DNA of 19,799 nucleotides from Bog-756 sp050011635 (GTDB lineage Bacteria; Actinomycetota; Acidimicrobiia; Acidimicrobiales; RAAP-2). The stretch spans positions 1 through 19,799 of the forward strand of contig JBEKIU010000059.1 of NCBI GenBank assembly GCA_050011635.1, written 5' to 3'. Shown in pieces: positions 1 to 6,505 of this stretch (position 1 is its first letter; each line of letters opens with the position of its first letter). The notes beneath the pieces are model-generated. The model was not told the DNA's origin. It ran no database searches and worked only from the letters and a program-made list of their open reading frames with translations. A program made the position numbers and the translations under genes.

Positions 1-816
1 GCCCACCAGGGGTCCGATGGCCACTGCTGCGCCGCCGATGGCGCCCCAGATCCCGAGGGCGGCATTGCGCCGCTCGGGAGCGACCGCGGCACTGAGCAAT
101 GTCAGTGACAACGGCATGATCATGGCTCCCCCGGCGCCCTGGACAGCTCGCGCCGCAATCAGGACGGTGATGTTCGGGGCCAGGGCGGCCGCCGCCGAGG
201 CGGCGGTGAACAGGGCGATCCCGAGAACGAAGATCCGGCGGCGGCCAAAGCGCTCACCGACCGCGGCCGCCGACAGCAGGAGGACGGCGAACGTCAGGGT
301 GTAGGCGTTGACGGTCCACTCCAACCCGGAGAGACCGGCGTGGAGATGGACCCGAATGACTGGCAAGGCGGTTGAAACCACCAGATTGTCCAGCCCGGAC
401 ATGAAGAGCGCCATGCCGGTCACCACGATGGCCCACACGGCCCGTGACCTGGCCCGGGACGTGTCCCCCTCATCGGCTCCCTGCCGGTCGGTGCCATCAG
501 GACCGGTGTCGGTTCGGAAGGCGCCGCGACCAACCGAGGTCCCATCGGCGGACGCGGCCGGCCGCGGCGGTGCCTCCCTCCCCCCGGTGGCGGTGGGCGT
601 CCTTCCCCCGGTGGCGCTGACCGTCGCCCGTGTGCCGGCGGGGGAAGGCTGCGCGGCCGCCGTCGTCCCGGCCGCCTGGGTCGGCCGACGTCCGGCGATT
701 CGGGGCCACCCACGACGAGTCCGGCGGTCCGAGCGGACGGTTCGCCAGCCGTTTGTTTGTGAGTGATCACTAGATAGCCGAGGCAAAAAGAGAGGGGTCG
801 AGAGGGAGTGGTTCAT
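1..816 (-). CDS. MFS drug exporter, DHA2 (EmrB/QacA) type, 3' part beyond window
   Basis: A proton-driven inner-membrane exporter whose C-terminal part lies beyond the left edge. About 272 codons are visible. TM1 reads as a hydrophobic stretch followed by LDNLVVSTALPVI, which matches DHA2 motif D1. It is followed by WTVNAYTL, the loop motif GERFGRRR (motif A), and the TM4-TM5 run ARAVQGAGGAMIMPLSLTLL. The start used here is ATG 816-814, which overlaps the TetR stop as ATGA and has GGAGG seven bases upstream. This start gives an unusual ~126-residue Arg/Pro/Ala/Thr-rich extension before TM1. The first later start of normal length for the family is GTG 438-436 (VWAIVVTGMAL). An operator-like palindrome inside the extension (757-771) could mean that translation really begins at 438. 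The transporter family is clear; the start and substrate are not. Confidence 0.88.
   Translation of the reverse strand, partial: MNHSLSTPLFLPRLSSDHSQTNGWRTVRSDRRTRRGWPRIAGRRPTQAAGTTAAAQPSPAGTRATVSATGGRTPTATGGREAPPRPAASADGTSVGRGAFRTDTGPDGTDRQGADEGDTSRARSRAVWAIVVTGMALFMSGLDNLVVSTALPVIRVHLHAGLSGLEWTVNAYTLTFAVLLLSAAAVGERFGRRRIFVLGIALFTAASAAAALAPNITVLIAARAVQGAGGAMIMPLSLTLLSAAVAPERRNAALGIWGAIGGAAVAIGPLVG
757..771. promoter_or_regulatory. Candidate second TetR operator inside or upstream of the MFS gene
   Basis: The 15-mer TTGTGAGTGATCACT matches the operator-like sequence upstream of tetR (1448-1462) at 14 of 15 bases. It contains the perfect 10-bp palindrome AGTGATCACT (762-771). It lies after the tetR stop, so it could control a separate MFS promoter. 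On the minus strand a weak TTGCCT and CACAAA pair, 19 bases apart, flanks it. Confidence 0.5.
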
Positions 817-1439
817 GCGGAGACCTCCGCGTTCGCGGCCCGGTCGGCACGGTGCTGTGCTTCGAGAGCCTGGGTTGCAGCCTTGATGGCCTGGGCTTTT
901 TCTGGCACCGGACACAAATTCTGCGCCCAGTGGTCGGAGACGGACAAGAGGTCGATGGCTGCCATCACATTGATGAGCATTCCCATGGCGAAGAATTGGC
1001 GGAGCTCGTCGTCGGACAGCCCGGTCCGGGCGAAGACGACCTCGGCCAACACCTCGAAGGTACGTCGACAGCTCCGGGCGATGTCCGGATCCCCGGGGGC
1101 CGCCGCGAATCCGTGCAGCTGGACCTGGAGCAGCTCCGGATCCTGCATCAGCTCGACATAGGCGGTGCCCATGGCAGTGAGCGCCTCTTCGCCTTCGAGG
1201 CCCTCACTGACCGAGGTCAATTCCCGGATGATCCGACCGCCCACCAGGTCATAAGTAGCCACGAAGAGGTCCTTTTTCGTCCCGAACAGCCGGAACAGAT
1301 AAGGCTGGGAGATACCCGCCCTCTTGGCGATGGCTTCGGTGGACGTCCCGGCATAGCCGGACCGGGCGAACTCGGAGATCGCTGCGGCCAGCACCGCGGT
1401 GCGCCGCTCGTCGGCAGTCTGTCGGCTCGGAACCATCAT
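813..1439 (-). CDS. TetR/AcrR-family transcriptional repressor
   Basis: A one-component regulator, probably of itself and of the adjoining MFS exporter. The N-terminal helix-turn-helix has the TetR signature: TSTEAIAKRAGISQPYLFRLFGTK followed by KDLF. The C-terminal ~130 residues are the variable ligand-binding and dimer domain. Three nearby ATG codons exist (1448, 1439, 1436). The first overlaps the predicted -10 box CACAAT (1452-1447), which would place the transcript start at about 1440. I therefore prefer ATG 1439 (leaderless) or ATG 1436, which has GGAG six bases upstream. The gene ends in an ATGA overlap with the exporter, and its promoter carries a 16-bp inverted repeat. Family call is secure; the ligand is unknown, though the exporter suggests a toxic small molecule. 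Confidence 0.93.
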   Translation of the reverse strand: MMVPSRQTADERRTAVLAAAISEFARSGYAGTSTEAIAKRAGISQPYLFRLFGTKKDLFVATYDLVGGRIIRELTSVSEGLEGEEALTAMGTAYVELMQDPELLQVQLHGFAAAPGDPDIARSCRRTFEVLAEVVFARTGLSDDELRQFFAMGMLINVMAAIDLLSVSDHWAQNLCPVPEKAQAIKAATQALEAQHRADRAANAEVSA

Positions 1440-1446
1440 GTGCTCC

Positions 1447-1476
1447 ATTGTGAGTGCTCACTCACTAACTTGTCAA
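1447..1476 (-). promoter_or_regulatory. tetR promoter with embedded operator
   Basis: On the minus strand a consensus -35 TTGACA (1476-1471) and a -10-like CACAAT (1452-1447) are 18 bases apart. The spacer and -10 are filled by a perfect 7+2+7 inverted repeat, GTGAGTG-CT-CACTCAC (1450-1465). This is the usual TetR autorepression layout. An 11-bp palindrome ACTTGTCAAGT (1468-1478) overlaps the -35 box. Confidence 0.6.
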
Positions 1477-1513
1477 GTGGGGTGGCGTCCGGTCGACAGG
1501 AGCAACCAACGGG

Positions 1514-1519
1514 TAGCGT
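1514..1519 (+). promoter_or_regulatory. Candidate -10 box of otsA (leaderless)
   Basis: TAGCGT ends six bases before ATG 1526, and no Shine-Dalgarno sequence precedes that ATG. With the normal -10 to +1 distance, transcription would begin at the A of the start codon. No good -35 box is visible. Confidence 0.35.
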
Positions 1520-1525
1520 CCCTGC

Positions 1526-2944
1526 ATGGCCATTGACGCTTCCCGCCAAGAAGGGGAAAGGCTGTTGGCCGATACCGTGCTGGTCTCCAACCGGGGACCC
1601 CTCGCCTTCCGCCTGGACGACGGCCGACCGGTCGCCGTCCATGCCGGCGGTGGGTTGGCCGGATCCATCCGTCCCATCGTGGTCGGGACCGGCGCCACCT
1701 GGGTGGCCTGCGCCCTCGGCGAAGCGGACAACGTTGCCGCCGCGGCGGGGATGATGAAGGACGTGGGGCTCCGGATCGAGCTCGTCGACCCGGATCCGGA
1801 GATGTTCAGCATGGCCTACAACGTGGTCTCGAATGCGACCTTGTGGTTCTGCCATCACCACCTCTTCGACTCCTCCCGCCGGCCGCGGACCGACCACCGG
1901 TGGATGGCGGCATGGGAGGCGTACCGCGAGCTGAACGAGCTGTTCGCCCGAACGGTCGCCGAGGTCGCTCCCGAGGGTGGGCGGGTACTGGTCCAGGATT
2001 ATCACCTGGCCCTGATGGGCTCCGCCCTCACCCGCCTCAGACCCGATCTTCGCACGGCGCACTTCAGCCACACGCCGTTTGCCGACCCATCCGTGCTGCG
2101 GATGCTGCCGACCGCCGTGGGCAGCGAGCTGCTGACGGCCATGGCCGGGTTCGGCGCCTGTGGCTTCCATACGGAACGCTGGGCCACCGCCTACAGGCGC
2201 GGACTCGCCCTCCTCGGTCCGGATGAGAGCGAACCGGGTGCGACGTTCGTCTCACCCCTGTCCACCGACCCGGACCAATTGCGTGCATCGGCGGCCGAGC
2301 CGGCTGTGGCCCGCGAGTTGGCCCGCATCGAGGAACTCATCGGTGGATCCGATCGGCAGGTCATCGTCCGCGTGGATCGGATGGAGTTGTCGAAGAACCT
2401 GCTCCGGGGATTCTGGGCCTTCGAGGAGCTGCTCGAGCGCCAGCCGCACCGCCGCGAACGGGTGGTGTTCGTCGCCCTGGCCTACCCCACCCGCCAAGGC
2501 CTACCCGAGTATCTCGCCTACCAGAACGAGGTGGAGTCGACGGTGGCCCGTATCAACCGCCAGTGGGCGGTCCCCGGGTGGACACCCATCGTCCTCGAGG
2601 TGGAGGACGACTATCAGAGGTCCCTCGCCGCGCTCTCCCGCTACGACGTGCTGATGGTCAACCCGGTGCGCGACGGACTGAATCTGGTGGCCAAGGAGGG
2701 ACCGCTGATCAACACCCGAAACGGGGTGTTGGCCCTGTCACGCGAAGCCGGCGCCTTCGACGAACTCGGGCCGGCCGCACTGGAGGTCAACCCGTTCGAC
2801 GTGTCGGGAACCGCGGCGGTGTTGGCCCGGTCGCTCGACATGGATGAGGACGAGCGGGCCGAGCGGGCAGGCGAGCTCCAGAAGCTCATCCTCGCCCGTA
2901 AGCCCGCCGACTGGCTGGACGACCAGCTCGACGCGGCACGCTGA
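1526..2944 (+). CDS. otsA: Trehalose-6-phosphate synthase (GT20)
   Basis: Makes trehalose-6-phosphate from a nucleotide-glucose and glucose-6-phosphate in the cytoplasm. At 472 aa it has normal length for OtsA. Visible family marks are SNRGPLAF (R23), the GGGL loop (41-44), VQDYHLAL (D158), HFSHTPFADP, RVDRMELSK (R285 and K290, spaced as R262/K267 of E. coli OtsA) and NPVRDGLNLVAKE (D383, E391). The LSKN variant of the usual YSKG is of the actinobacterial type. Related GT20 enzymes such as glucosylglycerol-phosphate synthase, or pseudo-glycosyltransferases, cannot be fully excluded. The facing trehalose phosphatase gene supports the trehalose assignment. It is divergent from tetR, with a 77-86-base shared control region, and probably translated from a leaderless mRNA. 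Confidence 0.92.
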   Translation: MAIDASRQEGERLLADTVLVSNRGPLAFRLDDGRPVAVHAGGGLAGSIRPIVVGTGATWVACALGEADNVAAAAGMMKDVGLRIELVDPDPEMFSMAYNVVSNATLWFCHHHLFDSSRRPRTDHRWMAAWEAYRELNELFARTVAEVAPEGGRVLVQDYHLALMGSALTRLRPDLRTAHFSHTPFADPSVLRMLPTAVGSELLTAMAGFGACGFHTERWATAYRRGLALLGPDESEPGATFVSPLSTDPDQLRASAAEPAVARELARIEELIGGSDRQVIVRVDRMELSKNLLRGFWAFEELLERQPHRRERVVFVALAYPTRQGLPEYLAYQNEVESTVARINRQWAVPGWTPIVLEVEDDYQRSLAALSRYDVLMVNPVRDGLNLVAKEGPLINTRNGVLALSREAGAFDELGPAALEVNPFDVSGTAAVLARSLDMDEDERAERAGELQKLILARKPADWLDDQLDAAR

Positions 2945-2965
2945 CCGGGGGTCGGCGCGGGCCGC

Positions 2966-3841
2966 TCATGAAACGGCCAGCCACTCCAGCACTGCCAGCG
3001 CCTCATCGGGACCGGACACCGTGAGATCGGCGGCCTCGATCACTGCGGGATCGCTCTCAGCATCGACCACCGCGACCGATACCGTCGAGAGGCCCGCCCG
3101 CGCGGTCAGATCGGCCAGGGCGGCGAATGCCGGCAGATCACCGAGATCGTCGCCCAGGTAGCAGGCGGCCGAGTACCCCTCGACCAAGCTCCGGGTGACC
3201 GATCCCTTGTCGACGGCCAGCGCCGGCCGGAGCTCGATCGACATCCGGCCAGGGTGGGCCCGGAGCCCACTCCTCTCCGATTCAGACGCCACGGCGCCGG
3301 CGGCCCACTCCTCGGCCTGGGGGGCCTGGCGCCAGTGGACGGTGACCGCCAGCCCCTTGCCCTCGACCACCACTCCTGGAGGGGCCGCCGATCGCAGCCG
3401 TCGGACCGCACCCTCCACCGTCGAACGCCACTGCTCGGCCTCGGGCTCGCGGATGATGGCACCGTCCTGGCCCGCCCACTCGAGACCGTACAGGCCCACC
3501 AGGCGGAGGCCATGGGCAACCCCGGTCGAGCCGGCACCCCCGTCGACCGGTCGCCCACGGTCTGTGTGAGCCAATTGCTCCACGAGAAACGAGGCCGGCC
3601 GGCCCGAGACCACGGCCACGACACCGAATCGGCGGGCCAGGAGAGCCAGCAGATCCGCCGTGCCGTCGAGTGCGCGGGCTGCGGCCGGATCGGTGACGAT
3701 CGGTGACAGCGTGCCGTCGAAATCGGACACGATGGCGGAGTGGGCCGGATCTTCGATCAGGGGTGCAAAGGCTCGGCGCACCTCCGGCGACGGCCACCGA
3801 TCAGCGGCGGGGCGGGGCGCCGCCGGTGCATCGCCGGTCAA
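2966..3841 (-). CDS. otsB: Trehalose-6-phosphate phosphatase (HAD superfamily)
   Basis: Dephosphorylates trehalose-6-phosphate to trehalose, the second step after OtsA. At 291 aa it shows HAD motif I, DFDGTLSPI, with nucleophile D40 and acid/base D42. Motif II is VVSGRP, the GLYGLEWAG stretch is typical of the phosphatase cap, K212 lies in VDKGS, and motif IV is GDDLGDLPAF (D231, D232). The ATG overlaps the stop of the upstream LytR_C gene as ATGA, so the two are translationally coupled. It converges on otsA with only 21 bases between the two stop codons, and no convincing terminator is visible there. The pathway genes are thus neighbours but not in one operon. Confidence 0.93.
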   Translation of the reverse strand: MTGDAPAAPRPAADRWPSPEVRRAFAPLIEDPAHSAIVSDFDGTLSPIVTDPAAARALDGTADLLALLARRFGVVAVVSGRPASFLVEQLAHTDRGRPVDGGAGSTGVAHGLRLVGLYGLEWAGQDGAIIREPEAEQWRSTVEGAVRRLRSAAPPGVVVEGKGLAVTVHWRQAPQAEEWAAGAVASESERSGLRAHPGRMSIELRPALAVDKGSVTRSLVEGYSAACYLGDDLGDLPAFAALADLTARAGLSTVSVAVVDAESDPAVIEAADLTVSGPDEALAVLEWLAVS

Positions 3842-4404
3842 CTTGTGGACGAGGGATTGGTCTTGTCAGCGAGGTCCGGACCGACGACCACGGCCACATC
3901 GGCGGTGCCGATGGAGCTGATCGGGGCGGCGGTGGTGTACGGACCCACCGAGGTGGCCGGCAGTTGCAGGGAAGATGCGATGGCGTCAGCTTCCGGTTTG
4001 AATCCGGCCACGTAATACACGTGCGATGCGGTCACCTCGGCCGAGGCGTTGGTCGGCGGCAGGAGTGCCCAACCGTCCGGCTTGAGCTGGGCGGTGACGG
4101 CGGCGGCGGCCCCGTTGATGCCCGAGGCGTTGGCCACCACGACCGGCACCTTGCTGGGTGGGGTGGTCGTGGTGGTGGTCGTCGTCGAGTGATGGGTGTG
4201 ATTCGACGGTGTGGTCGTCGTTGTCGACACCGATGCCGGTTCGGAGGCGGCTTTGGTCGTCGTCGGGTGGATCTCACTGAGCACGAGCACCGTGACCACG
4301 ACGAACAGGATGAGGACGAGAAGCGCCCGCACAACGGGGATTCCGCCACCCCTCCCGCCCGGGTCACCTGACGGTCGTCCACCGCGTTCAGAAGGGTTGG
4401 CCAC
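3838..4404 (-). CDS. Membrane-anchored LytR_C-domain protein with Thr-rich linker
   Basis: A single-pass envelope protein of unknown role. From GTG 4404 it has a short Gly/Arg-rich cytoplasmic tail, then one TM helix (VRALLVLILFVVVTVLVL) and an extracytoplasmic Thr/Ser/His linker with runs of five and eight threonines. It ends in a LytR_C-type domain that begins VPVVVANASGINGAAAAV and includes VYYVAGFKPEADAIAS. In other proteins this domain follows LytR-CpsA-Psr wall-polymer ligases; here it stands alone. An upstream GTG (4533) would add 43 residues of non-typical sequence, so the shorter start was chosen. The stop overlaps the otsB start (ATGA). Confidence 0.8.
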   Translation of the reverse strand: MANPSERGGRPSGDPGGRGGGIPVVRALLVLILFVVVTVLVLSEIHPTTTKAASEPASVSTTTTTPSNHTHHSTTTTTTTTPPSKVPVVVANASGINGAAAAVTAQLKPDGWALLPPTNASAEVTASHVYYVAGFKPEADAIASSLQLPATSVGPYTTAAPISSIGTADVAVVVGPDLADKTNPSSTS

Positions 4405-4554
4405 TACACGCCAGCCTGCCAACCGAGGGATGAAGAAGCAAGCGTTTCCGTTCCAAGCCACAACGGCATGGCTGCGGACCCCAAGACACACGTTCCGGCT
4501 CCCGAGGAAACGATCGTAGGATGGGATCGGCACCGGGCAGATCCCGGCGGCCCC

Positions 4555-4627
4555 GCCGGTGTGGCGCAGTTGGTAGCGCAGACGACTTGTAATCGTCAGG
4601 TCGTGGGTTCGATTCCCACCGCCGGCT
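4555..4627 (+). tRNA. tRNA-Thr (anticodon UGU)
   Basis: The 73 bases fold as a complete cloverleaf. The 7-bp acceptor stem GCCGGTG/CGCCGGC has one G-T pair. The D arm is GCGCAGTTGGTAGCGC. The anticodon stem GACGA/TCGTC carries the loop CTTGTAA (anticodon TGT). The T arm is GTGGGTTCGATTCCCAC. The discriminator is T, and CCA is not encoded. Confidence 0.96.
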
Positions 4628-4661
4628 CAAGAGACTCCGGCTCGAGAGGTTCGAGAGGGAT

Positions 4662-4676
4662 CCGGCTGAAAGCCGG
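4662..4676 (+). terminator. Short GC hairpin after tRNA-Thr
   Basis: CCGGCT-GAA-AGCCGG forms a perfect 6-bp stem with a 3-base loop, 35 bases after the tRNA. No T-run follows, so termination is only a guess. The rest of 4628-4801 holds no gene that I can support. Confidence 0.3.
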
Positions 4677-4801
4677 CTCAGACGACCGGGTGGGCCTGCG
4701 CGCCGTGGCCCGCGAGAACGGCATTGCGCCGCCGGTCAGCGGACCCGCACTTCGCCGACCTCCCCCCAGTTGATCGATCCAGCGGCCCGAGGACGCCTCC
4801 T

Positions 4802-5569
4802 TCACTGGTGCCGCTCGTGCCCCACCAGCCAGTCGTCGAAGTCGCGGGCGACGATCCGCTCGTCATGGACGTCGGCAGCATCCGGGGAGGCCAGCCACAC
4901 GATCGGCGGTCCCATGATCGCCGGGTCGAGCAGGTTGGCGCGCAGCTCATCTCCTATGTCATCGGGAACCATCCCGGTAGCGGTCGCTCCGCCGGGCAGC
5001 AGGATGTTGGCAGAGACCGGCGACCCGGCCAGGTCGGCGGCCATGACCCGGGCCATGGCCTCCACAGCGGCACCCGACGGCCCATAGGGGATGAAACCAC
5101 GGCGGGTCATCGTCTGCTCATTCATCGAAATCGTGACCACCCGTCCTCCACCCGCGCTCAGCATTCTCGGCACCACCGCTCGGGCGACCAGGAATGTACC
5201 GATCGCCTTGGTCTCCAGCACGTCGCGAAAGCCCGCAGGCGGAACCTCCCAAAAAGGCTTCGGCTCCGTCATGAACCGGGGGTTGACGGCCAGCATCCCG
5301 ATGCCGGCGTTGTTGACCAGCACGTCCAGGCCGCCGAGCGTCTCGTACGCCTCGTCGACGGCGGCCGACACCGAGCCGGCGTGGCGGACGTCGACCTCGA
5401 TGCCCAGCGCTCCGGCGCCCAGCTCTGCGGCCGTGGCCTGCGCCCGCCCGCGGGAGCGGCTGGTCACCGCCACCCGAGCTCCCGCCTGTGCCAGCGCCTC
5501 TGCCATCGCCCGGCCCAGGCCGCTCGTGCCGCCGGTCACCATGGTGCGGGTGTCGCTCAGCAGCGCCAT
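4802..5569 (-). CDS. Short-chain dehydrogenase/reductase lacking the catalytic Lys
   Basis: A Rossmann-fold protein of 255 aa, normal for classical SDRs. It has the dinucleotide motif TGGTSGLG (12-19), NNAG (86-89), a candidate catalytic Ser148 and Tyr162 in PYGPSG. The Lys expected four residues after Tyr (YxxxK) is Gly166, so standard hydride chemistry may be impaired or supported by another residue. The substrate cannot be read from the sequence. Start is ATG 5569. No Shine-Dalgarno sequence is visible, but TAGGCT (5583-5578) lies eight bases upstream as a possible -10 box, giving an almost leaderless transcript. It is divergent from the small gene at 5629. Confidence 0.88.
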   Translation of the reverse strand: MALLSDTRTMVTGGTSGLGRAMAEALAQAGARVAVTSRSRGRAQATAAELGAGALGIEVDVRHAGSVSAAVDEAYETLGGLDVLVNNAGIGMLAVNPRFMTEPKPFWEVPPAGFRDVLETKAIGTFLVARAVVPRMLSAGGGRVVTISMNEQTMTRRGFIPYGPSGAAVEAMARVMAADLAGSPVSANILLPGGATATGMVPDDIGDELRANLLDPAIMGPPIVWLASPDAADVHDERIVARDFDDWLVGHERHQ

Positions 5570-5616
5570 CGAAGCTCAGCCTAGAGACTTCGGAGGCAGG
5601 TCAGACCAGCAACCGG

Positions 5617-5622
5617 TACGGT
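5617..5622 (+). promoter_or_regulatory. Candidate -10 box of the small gene at 5629
   Basis: TACGGT ends six bases before ATG 5629, which would start transcription on the A of the ATG. No -35 box is evident. Confidence 0.3.
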
Positions 5623-5628
5623 CTGGGC

Positions 5629-5856
5629 ATGCCGGAATGGAAGAAGGGCTGGACGCCAGCGACAGTGGGAGAAGCCAGGGAGTACCTCGATGCCCACGAA
5701 CGGGACGGTGACCCGGTGATCATCGAAGCCTGTGAGGCAAAGGTCGACGCAACGGTGCGCCGGCCTCAGCCGGGCAGTCCGGGGAGCGGCGGCACGGAAA
5801 CGGCCCCTGTGGCGAAACCTCCCCTGGGGCAGCTGGAGGAAAAGGGCGCCGACTAG
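5629..5856 (+). CDS. Small charged protein of unknown function (75 aa)
   Basis: I do not recognise this protein. It starts MPEWKKGWTPATVGEA and has a charged, helix-prone N-terminal half (to about residue 48) that reads like a small folded domain. The C-terminal tail is rich in Pro/Gly/Thr and looks disordered. No TM segment or signal peptide is present. The ATG was chosen because the coherent protein sequence starts there and a TAnnnT box sits six bases upstream. It is divergent from the SDR and convergent with the SRPBCC gene. It could be a spurious frame, but the charged composition and the promoter-like box argue for a real gene. Confidence 0.5.
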   Translation: MPEWKKGWTPATVGEAREYLDAHERDGDPVIIEACEAKVDATVRRPQPGSPGSGGTETAPVAKPPLGQLEEKGAD

Positions 5857-5891
5857 GAGCGTCGCATCCATCAGGCCTGGTCGTCGGCGAA

Positions 5892-5918
5892 GGCTTCGTG
5901 AGCGGGCAGACGAAGGCC
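5892..5918. terminator. Imperfect hairpin between convergent genes
   Basis: GGCTTCGT pairs with ACGAAGGCC with one bulged G around a 10-base loop. It lies in the 75-base gap between the convergent small gene and the SRPBCC gene. No T-run is present. Confidence 0.25.
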
Positions 5919-5931
5919 CGAACCCGGCCGG

Positions 5932-6393
5932 CTACGAAGCCTCGGCCGCTGCTTTGACTCGTTCAAGGGTGCGGAGCATGTCACGCTGGTTGCGACGCTC
6001 CCTCAGAACCCCGCCGAGCGGGCGCCACACCTTGGTGAAGATGTTGTCGCCGAGGTCGAACGACTCGGTGACGTCGGTGCCCCCGTCATCGGTGGCGGAA
6101 AACTCATAGCGCCAGGTATTCACCGGCCGCTCACGCATGATGACAGCGAACTCGAAGACCTGACCGGGTACGCACTCGGTGACCTTGCATGTGGTCCAGT
6201 ACAGGACCGGCCAGTTCTCGTTCCGCTTTACATGTCCCCGGTACAGCGCGCCGACCTCCGGACCGGTGGCGCCGTCGATCCACTCGGCTTCGATCACCTC
6301 GGGGCTGTACTCGCCCATCTTGGTGATGTCGCTGACGAGCCCCCAGACCTTGTCCGGCGGCGCATCCACATGGAGGTTGACCGCAGCGCGCAT
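5932..6393 (-). CDS. SRPBCC (START/polyketide-cyclase-like) family protein
   Basis: A 153-aa hydrophobic-ligand-binding fold of the polyketide cyclase/dehydrase type. It begins MRAAVNLHVDAPPDKVWGLV, the usual first strand and helix of this family. It continues with a WIDGATGPEVGALYRG strand pair and RYEFSATDDGGTDVTESFDL, and ends in a long C-terminal helix with RTLERVKAAAE. Start ATG 6393 matches the family N-terminus. Upstream codons in the same frame are not family-like and run into the promoter region. TAGAGT ends seven bases before the ATG, suggesting a leaderless mRNA. Family members bind or cyclise lipids and polyketides; the ligand is unknown. It is divergent from the LLM oxidoreductase gene. 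Confidence 0.88.
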   Translation of the reverse strand: MRAAVNLHVDAPPDKVWGLVSDITKMGEYSPEVIEAEWIDGATGPEVGALYRGHVKRNENWPVLYWTTCKVTECVPGQVFEFAVIMRERPVNTWRYEFSATDDGGTDVTESFDLGDNIFTKVWRPLGGVLRERRNQRDMLRTLERVKAAAEAS

Positions 6394-6400
6394 ACGGGGG

Positions 6401-6406
6401 ACTCTA
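6401..6406 (-). promoter_or_regulatory. Candidate -10 box of the SRPBCC gene
   Basis: TAGAGT on the minus strand ends seven bases before ATG 6393. This spacing fits a leaderless transcript. No Shine-Dalgarno sequence is present. Confidence 0.35.
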
Positions 6407-6505
6407 GGGCACCGGGCGACGACTTTCAGGCCCGCAGAAGCGTGTCGGTACCGGGTCGGGCCCTCACCAGGATTTCCAGGTCCTGGTGGTGCTAGAACGG
6501 CGAAC

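Noticed and set aside
308..766. Plus-strand open frame opposite the MFS gene
   Set aside because: No family resemblance. The opposite strand has clear MFS motifs with TM segments.
852..1754. 300-codon plus-strand frame over tetR and the otsA 5' end
   Set aside because: It overlaps two recognised genes and reads as low-complexity His/Gly/Glu-rich shadow sequence without a domain.
2960..2978. GGCCG/CGGCC hairpin between otsA and otsB as terminator
   Set aside because: Only 5 bp with a 9-base loop, no T-run, and it covers the otsB stop codon.
4388..4630. Minus-strand frame reading SNPRPDDYKSSALPTAP and a nearby VGIEPTT frame
   Set aside because: This is the well-known false protein produced by translating the antisense of a tRNA gene (tRNA-Thr at 4555-4627).
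4621..4680. Nine-base copy of the tRNA 3' end (GCCGGCTCA at 4621-4629 and 4672-4680) as an integration site
   Set aside because: Too short for an att repeat, part of a simple GC hairpin, and no integrase or foreign genes are present.
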